Shown here: in pieces, positions 36,671-48,094 of the stretch | Layout: each line of letters starts with the position of its first letter | Numbering within the stretch: position 1 is the stretch's first letter | NCBI GenBank assembly: GCA_007644065.1 | Contig: VJWN01000033.1 | Location: 241,830 to 305,829, forward strand | Direction of reading: 5' to 3' | Length of the DNA stretch: 64,000 nt | Source of the DNA: Margaritispora aquatica | Taxonomy: Eukaryota > Ascomycota > Leotiomycetes > Helotiales > Discinellaceae | The notes under the pieces: model-generated | Database searches by the model: none | What the model was told of the DNA's origin: nothing | Seen by the model: the letters and a program-made list of their open reading frames with translations, nothing else | Program-made: the position numbers and the translations under genes

Positions 36671-37544
36671 TTGATAGTGATGACAATGGATGTTTTGGCT
36701 CAAGGAACATGTACGCGTATAGACAAGCGTCTTGGTTTCCCACGGACTTGTGTGCAGTTTTGATATTTGTTGGCTACTGATTTCTTGTCAACTGTGTTAT
36801 CTGCCTCATTGCAGAATCCTTCGTGTGCTTCTCGTGAAGTTGCTCGAATCAAGCGATTCTCTGTAGCACTATAAATAATTCTTGCTAGATTTAAGGCATT
36901 GAATTTCAAGAACCGGATACTCAGTTCCTCATCTTCTGATGAGCTGAGAGCCAAAGTTCGAGTATTTCTGAATGAAAGCTTATCGTCAATCCCTTTTACA
37001 TGTCTACCTGATTCATTACAATAACCGTCTAGTACATCTTCAATAGCCTCTACACATATTGCAACCACTACAACTCCATTAACAACCTAGCCAGAATGTT
37101 AAAGAACGCCACCATGCAACTCGAAAGTCCTTCGTAATAAGCTCCCTCGTCATGGAGTTTGCTATGCATATTCCCATACTCCCCAGTCCTGATGTGCCTC
37201 ATAGGCATGCTAAAAGACTTCTTCCAAAGAAATCCATCAGATGTACGAGTGAATTGTTTATCTCGTTTCTGATCAGAATTGAAATGGAGACTCTGGAGAA
37301 TATGAATGATTTAAATCTGGAATGCCTCGTCCTTCGCGATATTAAGGATAAATGATACCCGATCATTCCGTGTTTGAATCGTCTCCAGGAGGCGTGCAGA
37401 CTTGATTTTGCTAGGAATTGTGGCAAAGTCTCCTGCTCCAGAAAAACTCTATGAAGAAATCTCACATCCATCCTAAGGTGCCTTCTAGTAGTAGATACAG
37501 TGCCATGTGCATGTACATGACCTTTCTCATACAACCATTCTCGA
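36671..37544. other. Intergenic, 0.87 kb
   Basis: Converging 3' ends. The - strand frame at 36700-37068 has no ATG at its start and no recognised motif, so I do not call it. The frame at 37199-37582 overlaps the next gene in another frame and is a shadow. Confidence 0.45.
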
Positions 37545-38060
37545 TCAGCTGCGCCGCGAAACAGAGCTCTCAGAACTTGCACTAGTCTCGCTTCCGATAT
37601 AACTGGTTGTGGGCTGGCTACTCGGCTCTCTACTCCTCCTCATAAAGTAGAAACTCCTTGTCTCTGTATCCCTAATCACCCTCGTTGTCGCACTCATATC
37701 TTTTGTAGCAGCCACAGTGGGAAGTGCGTTTGGATTGTGCACATAAACACTGCTAAATGAACTTCGACTTGAGCTTAGGTAGGGTGCCCAATCTGGATTC
37801 CGAGATCTAATCCAGCAGCCTATAAGCAGTAGGAGGAGGATGAAAGCAACGAGTGATCCGACGACCGCACCGACCACAACACCGCTTGTTGGGGATGTGG
37901 ACGCAGTTGGCGCTGGGGTTGGGAGTGTATTTCCTAGAACGAGGGTTGCCGTCGTGGGAGTATTGGATTTTGTGAGCGTGTAGACAACAAATGCTGTAGT
38001 TGGATCTGCGAGAGCACGAGGTGTGATGGTAGAGAATGGAGAGACAAGGCTAGATGTCAT
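37545..38060 (-). CDS. Single-pass membrane protein, unknown
   Basis: This is a 171 aa single-exon frame with ATG at 38058-38060 and TGA at 37545-37547. The first ~58 residues are Ser/Thr/Pro-rich and probably extracellular, without a cleavable signal peptide. One membrane span follows at about 60-82 (VVVGAVVGSLVAFILLLLLIGCW), then IRSRN as a stop-transfer signal. The cytosolic tail is Ser/Arg-rich. This layout is common in fungal proteins resembling wall-stress sensors, but no defining domain is visible. Confidence 0.65.
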   Translation of the reverse strand: MTSSLVSPFSTITPRALADPTTAFVVYTLTKSNTPTTATLVLGNTLPTPAPTASTSPTSGVVVGAVVGSLVAFILLLLLIGCWIRSRNPDWAPYLSSSRSSFSSVYVHNPNALPTVAATKDMSATTRVIRDTETRSFYFMRRSREPSSQPTTSYIGSETSASSESSVSRRS

Positions 38061-39588
38061 CTTGAATCAGAAATGATCACGAACTTGACAGTGGATGGTA
38101 TCAACAGAATGTCAGGCAGGTGTGAATCTGATCGAGTGATGTCTCACCACCTTTTCGTTATATGAAGCGAATTTCATAGACCACCCGAAAGGAAGCAGAG
38201 GAAAGATTATGAGATCTAGATATTGAAATGTCAATACACAGGGGTGGCTAGCTTCCATTTCTAGGAGCGAGGGTCTGCAGCTTGCAGCTGTGAACAGACC
38301 AATCTGTGCGATTGTATCTGAGACACTGGACAGAAGTGATAATGTTTTGTGCTTTTTGCAAGGAACTGTGCATCTTGTGTAAAGGTATGAGACCTGATTT
38401 GTGATAAGTGAACAGAACACCAAGAGTGAAGAGATTTAGGTCTCCGGCTGGCCAACATGAGCTTTCTGCAACAAAGTATTGTGATAAAAGGGTTTTGTAT
38501 AGGGCTGAAATCTGGAAAATGAAGAGCGGTGATCGATTACCGTGGTGCACAAGCGAGGCAAGGGTAGCGAGCAAACGAAATTTCAATATTGGCAGGACAA
38601 CAATGAACCCCCAGCTCAAGATAAGTCACGTCGTTGATTTAGTTTTGTCAAGCATTGCCGAGGTTTCCAGACTGCTGTATCTGCATCTTGTGCTGAGTGA
38701 TGATCGCCTGAAAATCCCTGAAGCAGAAGAGCTTCCTATCATATCGATATGCTTCGCTTGTAGGTATTTGAAGATTCGAGCCATGAGCTTTAATATGTTG
38801 TATGTCGATTTACATCTCAGTGAAAACCTCAACCACTTGGCCGTTCTCAAATTGGGAAAGTAGGATCATTGGGTGGACAACACTATACGGAGTGAGCGCT
38901 GGCATGACCCTCACTACGTTGCAGTTAGAATAGAAGAAGCCTGCCAATTCATCTAAAAATAAAACTGATTTCGCGATACCAGCCTCCTTGACATTTGAAT
39001 GACGATACATGCTCATCAATGGCTACAAAAAAGTATTTGCATTTGAGACGACAAAGACGAGAGCTCGGAAACATCTTAGTATCGCGTGTTGACATGTAGC
39101 CATCCCTCTTTGTGCAGAAACAAGCAGTTGACAAGGTACAAGTTGAACATCTTGATGTAGAGACTATCACTACCGATCTCGTTTCCATCCAACGATTGGA
39201 ACAGCAGGCGACCAAGCATCTGCAGCAGTTTTGATGGCCTGGTCAACAACGCCTAATTTGCATAGCCAGCGTACAAGTAGGCAAATGCCACAGAGCGCAG
39301 AAGTACAGTATCAAAGTCTCAAGATCATGATTATCAAGGCTTTCCTGTCTCATCTCTCAGTATTACCATTCTAAGTACAGTAGTCAATTACCTGGGGTAT
39401 TCAGTGAATATGGGGACAGGCTGAAAGCTCATCCTAATTCGTCCATCATAGAAAATTCCTCAACAAATGTCCAAGCAGATGGGGCAGCCAGAGATGGCGC
39501 TACCAACGCAGTGAGGATGTATGGAGAGGAAGGAACTTTGTCAAAGGGATGGATCGTACTCTCAAATTCGAGAGCGGTTTTCAAGGTA
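38061..39588. other. Intergenic, 1.5 kb
   Basis: No supported gene. A + strand frame without ATG runs from about 39330 to 39641 and has a protein-like composition. It overlaps the end of the Cyc2-like gene on the other strand and is more likely a shadow. The frame at 38408-38863 (+) is unconvincing. Confidence 0.45.
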
Positions 39589-40683
39589 TCAGAGCTTCCA
39601 GATATGCCAATCCTTCAATCTCATCTGTGCCAAGATACCCCCAAGTGAGCCTTGCATTTCTTTGCCAGCTTCCCACTTCTTGGGGCCTGCGAAGTGATTT
39701 ATAAATCCATCCGGCCCAGAGATGAGCATCAAGTTGGTTCCTCGGTCGTCGGACGTAGAGCTGATTTTGGTGACCTGTGAGATTTTATGTGCATCCAGAA
39801 ACCTCCCTTCCTCATCTATCAAGTAGTCGATCGAGAATTGTCCAGGAAACCTATCCTGCAGACCCTCTATTTCAGCAACAATCCGTGACCTTTTGCTGGC
39901 AATCAACCCTTTCGCAGCTGCAGAATCTCCGCCTGCACAATCCTCCCTTCTTCTGTTGGACCACACTATGTGCAGCTTCTTAGTCTTGGAATCGTCCCTT
40001 CCGAAGAGAGTATGTGCGAGCTGGAGAGCTGGGGCAATTCCAGTTCCAGCAGCAAGGAAAACAACATTGTTGACATCTTTTGGCAGCGCAAATTCGGTAT
40101 GTGGACCTCTCAACCCAATCTCTGCACCTACATGTAGTGTATGTAGATATCCAGACATCTCGCCCTTATGCTCCTTACGAATCAAAAACCTGAGGTCGCT
40201 CCTGGGGGTGTCAGGTGATGGTGGGAGCGGCGTGTATCGTCTTGCAATTTGCAGTTGCGGCTGCTTCATCTCGACAGACCAAGTGCCCTTCTCCCATTCC
40301 TCCTTGTATGGATCCGGAATATCTCCATCTTCGTTCGCAGAAACAGTGCGCGGTCTAACCGTCAGGATTATGCTAGTGGATGAAGCTTCTTCTCTTTTGG
40401 TGATGTTGAAGGGTGTGAATCGTGGCGGATCGAAGATTTTCTTCTCCCTCGAGTTTTCAAGCTGCTTGCTGGCACCTATTGCGACGAACAGGGCAGCAAT
40501 GGCCCAAATGGCGTATGGTTTGCTTAGGGATGTTGATGTAAGCTTGCGTGTTGGGTGAGGTAAACTGCCATGCGCAGATCGTATTTGTTGATTGAAGTTT
40601 TTTGAAGTAAACGCGTTTCTTGCTGCTATCGACACGCGACATTTGGACAATCCTTTCGAAAAGAGTATTGGGGAGCTGTTCAT
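39589..40683 (-). CDS. cyc2: Cyc2-like mitochondrial FAD-dependent oxidoreductase
   Basis: This is a 364 aa single-exon gene. I chose ATG 40681-40683 (MNSSPILFSKGLSK) because it begins a basic, Ser-rich mitochondrial presequence. In-frame extension upstream is low complexity. A membrane span lies at about 57-71. The flavin domain has ARRYTPLPP, and the nucleotide-binding part has VVFLAAGTGIAPALQLAHTLF. It ends in KDWHIWKL. This is the ferredoxin-reductase fold in the variant of yeast Cyc2, which reduces haem or apocytochrome c during cytochrome c assembly in the intermembrane space. A cytochrome-b5-reductase-like role is the alternative. Confidence 0.82.
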   Translation of the reverse strand: MNSSPILFSKGLSKCRVSIAARNAFTSKNFNQQIRSAHGSLPHPTRKLTSTSLSKPYAIWAIAALFVAIGASKQLENSREKKIFDPPRFTPFNITKREEASSTSIILTVRPRTVSANEDGDIPDPYKEEWEKGTWSVEMKQPQLQIARRYTPLPPSPDTPRSDLRFLIRKEHKGEMSGYLHTLHVGAEIGLRGPHTEFALPKDVNNVVFLAAGTGIAPALQLAHTLFGRDDSKTKKLHIVWSNRRREDCAGGDSAAAKGLIASKRSRIVAEIEGLQDRFPGQFSIDYLIDEEGRFLDAHKISQVTKISSTSDDRGTNLMLISGPDGFINHFAGPKKWEAGKEMQGSLGGILAQMRLKDWHIWKL

Positions 40684-41640
40684 GTTGTAGGAATTGTGTT
40701 TGTTAGATCGATTGTCACTTTTAATACATATGATATTAGGTTGTTGGGATCGCACGCACAGCTTTTGGATATCATTCTTCAAATTTTTGGACATCGTACT
40801 TTTGGATACACTATATTTATAACTTTTAAGCATCCTACTTACAAGTATTATACTTTTGGATATCGGACTTGTAGATGAAACTTAACATCTCAAAATTTGG
40901 ACAGGTCATAATGGATGGACCCGTTATCAATTGCATCGGGTTCATCAGCCCTGGTGGTCTTGTGTATAAAGGTTTCTACTGGGCTCTGTACCTGGATAGA
41001 TGAGCAACGAAACATGGATACCTTGTGTGAAGAGATTCTTGGACACTCCCGAGTACTTAACACCATCAGCAAGACCTAGAACAGGAATCCCGGAGGTCGC
41101 AAGTGTTTAGACTATGATGTTAACCTCTGAGTTGTTGTGAAGCCTCACCTTATGGAAGAATGCAAAGCCACCTTCGAGAAGATAAGCTGGATGAGGTAGA
41201 TGATGACCTAGGCTGATCACCAAAACTGACCACCCTAGTTTCCCAAGGAGGTTCCCTCTGAGCTGCTCTGTTTTATCAAACGAGTGTGTGTTGATTGAAA
41301 AGAACGACGGAAAGTGATGAACGAGTAAACGAATGTGTGGGTGATGAAGAAACTTGAATGTTTGGTGCTCCAATTGCAACCGGGAGAATATGGGTTTAAG
41401 TAGCAAGGTATGCATACCTCCCGTCCACAGTCCTCTGCTGGACTGAGTGTTGAAAAAACATAGGCCTTGGCGTGGAAAGTGGAAGTAAGCATTATCACCA
41501 ACCCCCATCGAAATTTGATGGCAGCAAAACCATGCAACGGCTCAAAAACGAGTCATATTGATATCGCAGCTTATGTTGTATACATGTCAAACCCATGGGA
41601 TGACGCCAGGTCGCCGAACCGATGAATTACAGGGCTGTAT

Positions 41641-41689
41641 CTTAGGGTCCTAGGAGGCGTCAGCCCTCCAAGGCTCCTGAGACTCTAAG
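41641..41689. repeat. Imperfect 16-bp inverted repeat
   Basis: CTTAGGGTCCTAGGAG at 41641-41656 pairs with CTCCTGAGACTCTAAG at 41674-41689, 13 of 16 positions, with a 17 nt loop. It could be a foldback remnant or an RNA hairpin. Confidence 0.5.
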
Positions 41690-41991
41690 TACTTCTACAC
41701 CAGGGAAATAATACAGTCAAGACTTTAGGCGGATATTTCCTATATAAGTAATGTTTCATGGAATCTGATTGGCCTATTGGTTAAAACACCCTTGTTTATA
41801 GAAATATCTAGAAGGCTTGGCTGCATTGTTATCGCAACATAGGAGAGACTATACAGGGCACGCACCCCACTGTATTACCCAGACGTTTGACCGCGTTCTC
41901 CGTGCACTACAGTAGTACAGTACATACTGTGTTACCCCAGCCTACCTACCTAGCTACTTTGGTCAACTCCACTTATCTACTGTGCCGCGAC

Positions 41992-42006
41992 CACGTGCGG
42001 CACGTG
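41992..42006. promoter_or_regulatory. Two CACGTG boxes
   Basis: CACGTG at 41992-41997 and 42001-42006, about 490 bp upstream of the SGNH gene start. These are classical E-box sites for bHLH factors. Confidence 0.4.
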
Positions 42007-42416
42007 CCTGAGATGGTTTGCTGAATCTGGTCTAGACCGTCGCTATTCCGGACGATACCCGAATATCAAGTACGGAGGTACCGTTAATTGACGTTCAGCT
42101 TCCAGAAAGAGCGGTCTCGGCATGTAAATTGTATGCACAGGTCTGCAGCTACTAATTGAATGCTCACTGACAGTGCCCATGTAGCAAACCAGAAGCGAAA
42201 CCCATGATCCTACGAACCCCTCCCGTGACATGGTACTTGATGTCAAGGCCTACAATTAAATTTGAAGGATTTCAAGCAAAGGTTCCTCGTATAGTCGAGC
42301 GAATCTCAGAGTAGCCCGGCTACAGCAAACATTGAAGTTGCGATCCTGTCAATTTTGCATTGGGAATCTGCGAGCGTGGTTAGCGATGCGATGATTGATT
42401 GCTCGCTTTCTCTTCT

Positions 42417-42422
42417 TATAAA
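42417..42422 (+). promoter_or_regulatory. Probable TATA box of the SGNH/FG-GAP gene
   Basis: TATAAA, 73 bp before the ATG, at a usual distance for a fungal core promoter. Confidence 0.45.
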
Positions 42423-42494
42423 GGGAAGCTTTCCTCGCACGATGCTCGCACCTTGGATCACGCAAACGGGGCAGCTTGCAAGAAACCCAGAAAT

Positions 42495-45400
42495 ATGAGG
42501 TTCCACGAATCTCTTTCCCCTTTCTTGGGAGCGCTGCTATCAGCAAGCACCTTTGTTCACGCTCTTCCGAATCGACCTGACCCCCGCTTGCCAATTCCCC
42601 CAAATTCGGACAACATTACGCAGTTGTCTGGGTATGAGGAACTTTTTGAATCACCACATCTGGTTCAGAGAGCCAAGGTCGATTTGAGGATCATGGTAAA
42701 TGGTGCCTCGATTGCATTCGGATATGGCTCGGCCAATGGAAACGGGTATGTCGAATAGTCGGGAACCGGAGCGTGGTAGACCAAAGCTAAATTTGTCTTT
42801 AGCTTCAAAAAGAATTTGAGAGACCAGGCACGATTCATGGGTCATGAGGTCAATATGGTTGGCACAAAGTCTTGTGGTGCCATGAAGGACAATGCAAGTT
42901 ATTTTCACAGCATCCTAATCTACAAACAATGTTATTAACTATCTTCAGAACTGTGAAGCAGTCTCGGGTGCAGTCATCACCCAGGCACACGATTTCTCAA
43001 AACTATCGTACAAGTTCAAGCCCAATGTGGTGGTCATCAATATTGGGACAAATGATTGTTCTCTCTCTACTGATATTCCCAACGCTGCAAACAGAGTCAA
43101 GTCTTTGATCGACGATCTCTGGACAAATATTGGCTCTGATACATGTGTTATCTTGACGACAATCCTTGACAATCCAGATCCTACAGCGACTGCAAATCGC
43201 GCCATTGTCAATACTGGTTTGCGTCAGCTTGTTACAACTTACCGCAGTGCTGGTAAACGTATCGTACTTGCGGATATAGTATGTTATGTTACGTTTTCTT
43301 TCTGCTAAGGAGCATTTCATCCTAGCAACGGGTGGAAAGGGGTTGGAGAGCTACCAAAGAGGTACTTTCCTGAGGCCCTTTTCATTCCTGCTTGGTTACA
43401 AGAAGTGAGCTAACTAGAGTTTTCTGCACTAGGACCCGCCGAACAGCCAGGCGAGCGGATGGTTAAGCCACGCAACCGATTACTTTGATAACATACACCC
43501 TAACGAGGTGGGCTTCAAGAAGATGGCGTCTATCATCTGGAATGCAATATCTCAGGCGCTTACAGAAGGCAAGATAAGTGCGCCACAGTATTCAGCCGAA
43601 ATTGGGGTTGCCGTTACTACTGATACTACCTGCAAAAAGCCATATGGTGATGGAATTTCTGTTGGAGCTAAAACTCAAGTAGGCAGTGGAGCCGATGATG
43701 GTTTCTACATTCACGGTTCTACTAGTATGGGTAACATTCTAAGTATTACCAGCGATTACGATCGAGATCAATTTTTCTTCGCGAGATTGTTTCAATCTGA
43801 CCGAGACGATCTGTTAGAGTGGTACACTCGAGCCGACGGGGCGGTTGCCTACGGTGTCTGGAGAAATGACGGCAACGGCAAGTTTACGAAGATCGTCGAT
43901 CTAACTCCTGGCGGCACATGTATTCCTCGGGGGGTTGTGTTCATTGATCTGGATGGAGATGGCTTAGATGACCTCGTTTGCATCGCGGCAGACGGCAACG
44001 TGTATGCATCGCACAACAACGGCAATGGGACTCCAGCAAGCGGTCTCGGTCCGACATTTACTTCCCTCGGCCTGATCAAAGCTGTAGATGCCAATTATCC
44101 TCAAGCACAGATCAGACTAGCTGATATTGTAGGTTTCCCCTTCGTTGCTTCTGTTCAGAATGTAAGTCTAACCGAACTTCTTAGGATGGCGATGGTCGTG
44201 CTGATTTCATTGGTCTTTCGCCAAATGGCGATGCTTATGCGTGGAGGAGTGGCGGAACTGGTAATGCCGCAGAGTACTGGGAGTCTTTGGGATTGGTGTT
44301 TACCGGCAAGAACATGGGTGATCTTGCTGGCACACGCTTTGAAGATATCAATGGTGATGTAAGTTATTAACGGTTGTTGCCCAATTATCTGGATAGCTGA
44401 CTTGGTGTTGAAGGGCCGCGACGACTGGATGTGGGTAGCCGACGGGGGTGCAACTACCACTTACACGAACGGCCGTAGCTGTATCAAAAGACCGGGTGGT
44501 GGTCTTAACTTTGCCTTCCACCAGGGATTCTTGAGTGGTCAGACCAGCGGTCCAACGCATATAGGTGGATTTGGAACTACAGCAACTCGGGATCGCATCC
44601 ACTTTGCCAGAATCTATGGAATTTCCAATACCTTTGGTGTTGGGGCCCCTCAGGATTACATTTACATGCAGCACGGTATATATCTTGTAGCCTATTTGCT
44701 TGATGAAATACTAATAGTATCACAGTCGTCGATGGTACCAAACACAAGTTCAGCATGAATGTTTGGAAAAATGTTGGCGCAGGGCATACAAAGGCCAAGG
44801 CCGACGGCGACAAGTATGGCGACATGACAGGTATTTCAAAACTACCCGGTCCTGTTCAAAACGAAGTTTCTAATCTATAACAATATAGGTGATGGAAGAG
44901 ATGATTATGTTTGGACTCAGTCAACGGGTTTGATGACTATCTACCAAAACGGTGGCCAAAATTTCATCTCTGCTGGCCAAAACTACTGGAGTTCTATTAC
45001 AACTATGTTCACACCTTCCGTCCATGGAGCGGGTAACCTTGATCGAAGGGATCTTCATCTTGCGCATTACGATACTGATAAGAAGATGGATATCTTCTGG
45101 ACCGACCCCGCTAACTCAAATCGTCTTCGAATATGGATCAACAAGAGTACTGCTGGGGGCTTTGATTGGGCAGAGACGACAGCTCCAGCTGCTGTTAACT
45201 GCGCCCAGAAGCGTGGCCTCGGGGTGAAGGATCTTGCTGTTCAGATGGCTGATCTCACGGGTATGTATTGACCTTATTGTGTTGTGGATGATATGTTCTT
45301 TACAAGAATAGTGTTGATGTATATATACAGGAAATGGGCTGGCAGACTACATCTGTTTGGAGAAGGACGGGCGAGCATCCGGCTACGTTCACGAGACCGA

Positions 45401-47523
45401 CGGCAGCTGGTCCTATCAATCTCAGATCGCTTTGTCGAAAGGTCGTGATCGTGCTAACCTCCGTTTCGCTGATGTGAATGGAGACGGCCGAGCCGACATG
45501 ATTTGGGTCGATAAGTTCAGTGGCGATGCTTCTGTGTATTATAACAACGGGCGCATGGCCGCAGCCGGGTCCAGTTTTGCGTGGAGTAACCCTCCCGATC
45601 TTGCATATGCTGGTAGTGTGGCGGGCCAGTGCCAGCACTTCCCCGATTTCGTGAGTATCTTTCTTTCTACTCCTGTCACAGCAGGGGCACAAAGGCGTCA
45701 ATCTAACAGGCTTTTTAGAACGGAGACAAGAGAGCAGATCTCCATAGCGTTTTCGGCACCGAGACCAACGACGCAAACAGCTGGTACAACACCTGTGGAC
45801 CCATCGCCGGCGATGTCACTGGCGATGATGAAGCTATCAGTGATCCTGGCCTTCCCCTAGTGCCTGGTTATTTGCCCGGTGGCATTTTTGTCCCAGTCCC
45901 AGGTGAAGGCGACTGGACCAAGGATACATGTACCAATCCGGCCATTACAAGTGCAGGTATAGACTCTTCGATAAGATGGTCCGAAGTGCATACAGAAGCT
46001 GCTTGGACGGATGCGATTTCCCATTGGACAGGAAGGACTACCAATGCCCTCGGCTTCAGTCGAGACGTAAGCGACTTCTTTCACCTCGCTGAGCAAATGG
46101 ACTGTAATGTTACGGTGGCCAACAATGGTACGTATTCCACAGAGTATCTTTCTAACTTTGAGTTTGTCAATTAATAAATACAGGATGTACTGAGTATCGC
46201 CTATGCCAAGACTCTTATGCTCCGGCTGGCTATATGGTCATCAATTCTTTCGTGAGCTTGAATAACGTAAGTTTTCGCAGAAACAATCAATAATTTGAAT
46301 GCTAATAGGTGTCCAGATCATTTGGAACTTTTACACCGGAATTGGCAACGCACAAACGACCATCGGCAATCAGCTGGGAGCAATTGCGGACACTTTCAAT
46401 AAGGTACCGAAGGAGGACTTGTCTCTCAAAATAATGCTCGATATTCTCGGGCTCGCTTTTGCATTATTTGCTGCTCCAATGTGGAATGCCGTTTTAAAGA
46501 AGATCTCCTATTTGGGCGCAAACCCCAACACTTTGTCCACGGTCAAAGATACCATCAACCCATTGGTATCAAGCGGAATTACGATTGCCAAAGATTCTGC
46601 CAAAGTTTCTTCGTTTGATATGACAAAAGAGCTGGGATTTAACCTTGGGGAAATTGTTACAAAGTGGTATTCATCAATCTCTGCTTATGTAAGTGGTCCT
46701 GTTTGATGAGCTTAGTTCAACTCTCGCGCAAGCTAATGAAACATAGCAATCGCATCTCTTCGACGGCTCTGGGGACAGTATCCCAGTTCTTCATGCAGCA
46801 ATAACGAATGGTGGAGTGCTGGGGAACGCGTATACTCCCTTACCAGACATCGATATTCAGGGCCTGGTTTCCAAGTCTATTCACTCGGTCATCATTCCTA
46901 TGATCTGGCAATCACTCTCTCAAGAGAAACAGTGGCCATTTGTCCTGAAAACGGGAATACCCTGCTCATCTACAGCGTGGACTACAGAACAATTTCGCAT
47001 CGATGAAAAGGATCGTGCCAACACAGAAGTCTGTTTCGACAGTTCGGTTTACTATCTGGTTGGTGCAACAGCAACCGCACAAACCTGTAAGGCGGGTTAC
47101 TGCAACCCGGCAAGTAATGTATGCAACCCTGATGTCTGTACGGACAATCAGCTCTCAGCACTCAAAGGAGCAGAGGCCATCAACGGAAAGAATTATGGTG
47201 GTCTTACTAAGGCAGATCTCGTAGCAGGGTATGTTTTCCCCCAGTTCCCATCTGATACTATCTGGCAAAGAAATTGGACCAGTTTCGCTAACGAGACGTC
47301 TTATAGTGCTCTCAGCACATACAAAGCAAACGGCAACAAAAATGACGTCGACGGCAACCCCCCAACAGAAGTCCTTGATCCTCTCAACCCGGATTTAGTG
47401 GATGGATTGTACGAGTTCTCCCTCAAGACTCCTGGGATAGTCAGATTCCCTGTCTGCACATTCACTGAGGCTCTCGCGGGGTGGGAGAAAGGTTCCCGCA
47501 AAGGCAATTTCCCTTGCGCGTAG
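42495..47523 (+). CDS. Secreted SGNH hydrolase with FG-GAP/VCBS repeats, 14 exons
   Basis: Exons: 42495-42745, 42803-42893, 42949-43278, 43326-43361, 43433-44128, 44185-44358, 44414-44675, 44726-44830, 44889-45260, 45331-45650, 45719-46127, 46184-46266, 46317-46688, 46747-47523. The total is 4278 nt, 1425 aa, in frame throughout. A signal peptide cleaves after VHA (residue 23). The SGNH domain (~62-270) has Ser72 in NGASIAFGYGS, Asn149 in GTND, and Asp255/His258 in DNIHPN. About eight FG-GAP/VCBS repeats follow (~350-900) with DxDGDG loops such as DLDGDGLDD and DVNGDGRADM, the integrin-like calcium-binding propeller. After ~1000 comes a Cys-containing C-terminal domain (CKAGYCNPASNVCNPDVC) that I do not recognise. 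Intron 2 is GC-AG. It is probably an extracellular esterase/lipase-like enzyme, substrate unknown. Confidence 0.9.
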
Positions 47524-48094
47524 TGGATTGGATGCCAACACTATGTCGACATACCTTGGGATTTTAGAAATCGATTAATTAGCCAAAATCAGAAATCATT
47601 TCTTCTCTCTCTCTTGGCCCCTGGGGAAAAATGATCAATGCCGACGTTGCTTGCTCTTCTTTTTGCTTCCAAGTTAAGTTGGGCTTGGCAATTTCAGCCT
47701 CTCAGGTAACCATTTGTCATGTTTCTACCAATGGTTCATGCAGACGAGCAAGGTGTATTTATTCTCACAATCTGATAGTTCCGCAAGCTGGGTACGATCA
47801 ACAAATCCAGTACAAGGTAGAAGGGAAGAAACTGCTCAAGGCATACCTGTTGGTTGCGCTCGGTAACTCATTTCAGGTTCACACATGAAGGTTGAGGCAC
47901 AAAATAGGTGCGGGTTACGTACTGTATTCATTCATGTCTGATGAGCTATCTAGGAGGGCTGACGAGGGCTGTAGATATATGTGCCTACGTGCCAAGACGC
48001 CAAACGCTTGTTCACATGACTTTACTTAGTCAATCTTTACCAGCAATACCCATTCAATCGCCACCCGTTCGTGCTTTCAAGGTTCTCTCTATCA
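47524..48094. other. Intergenic, 0.57 kb
   Basis: Converging 3' ends of the SGNH gene and the broken secreted-protein frame. I see nothing else. Confidence 0.5.

Larger units (their letters stand above)
40684..42494. other. Intergenic, 1.8 kb, divergent
   Basis: This holds both promoters of the Cyc2-like and SGNH genes. Notable items are three CTTTTGGATA words at 40750-40870, an imperfect hairpin at 41641-41689, paired CACGTG sites at 41992-42006 and a TATA box at 42417. The frames at 41107-41537 (-) have no coding character. Confidence 0.5.

Noticed and set aside
36700..37068. 122-codon - strand frame downstream of dolichyldiphosphatase
   Set aside because: It starts at GTG with a stop just upstream, has no ATG and no recognisable motif.
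39330..39641. Open + strand frame of about 100 codons with plausible composition
   Set aside because: No ATG, no convincing splice acceptor, and its end overlaps the Cyc2-like gene on the other strand.
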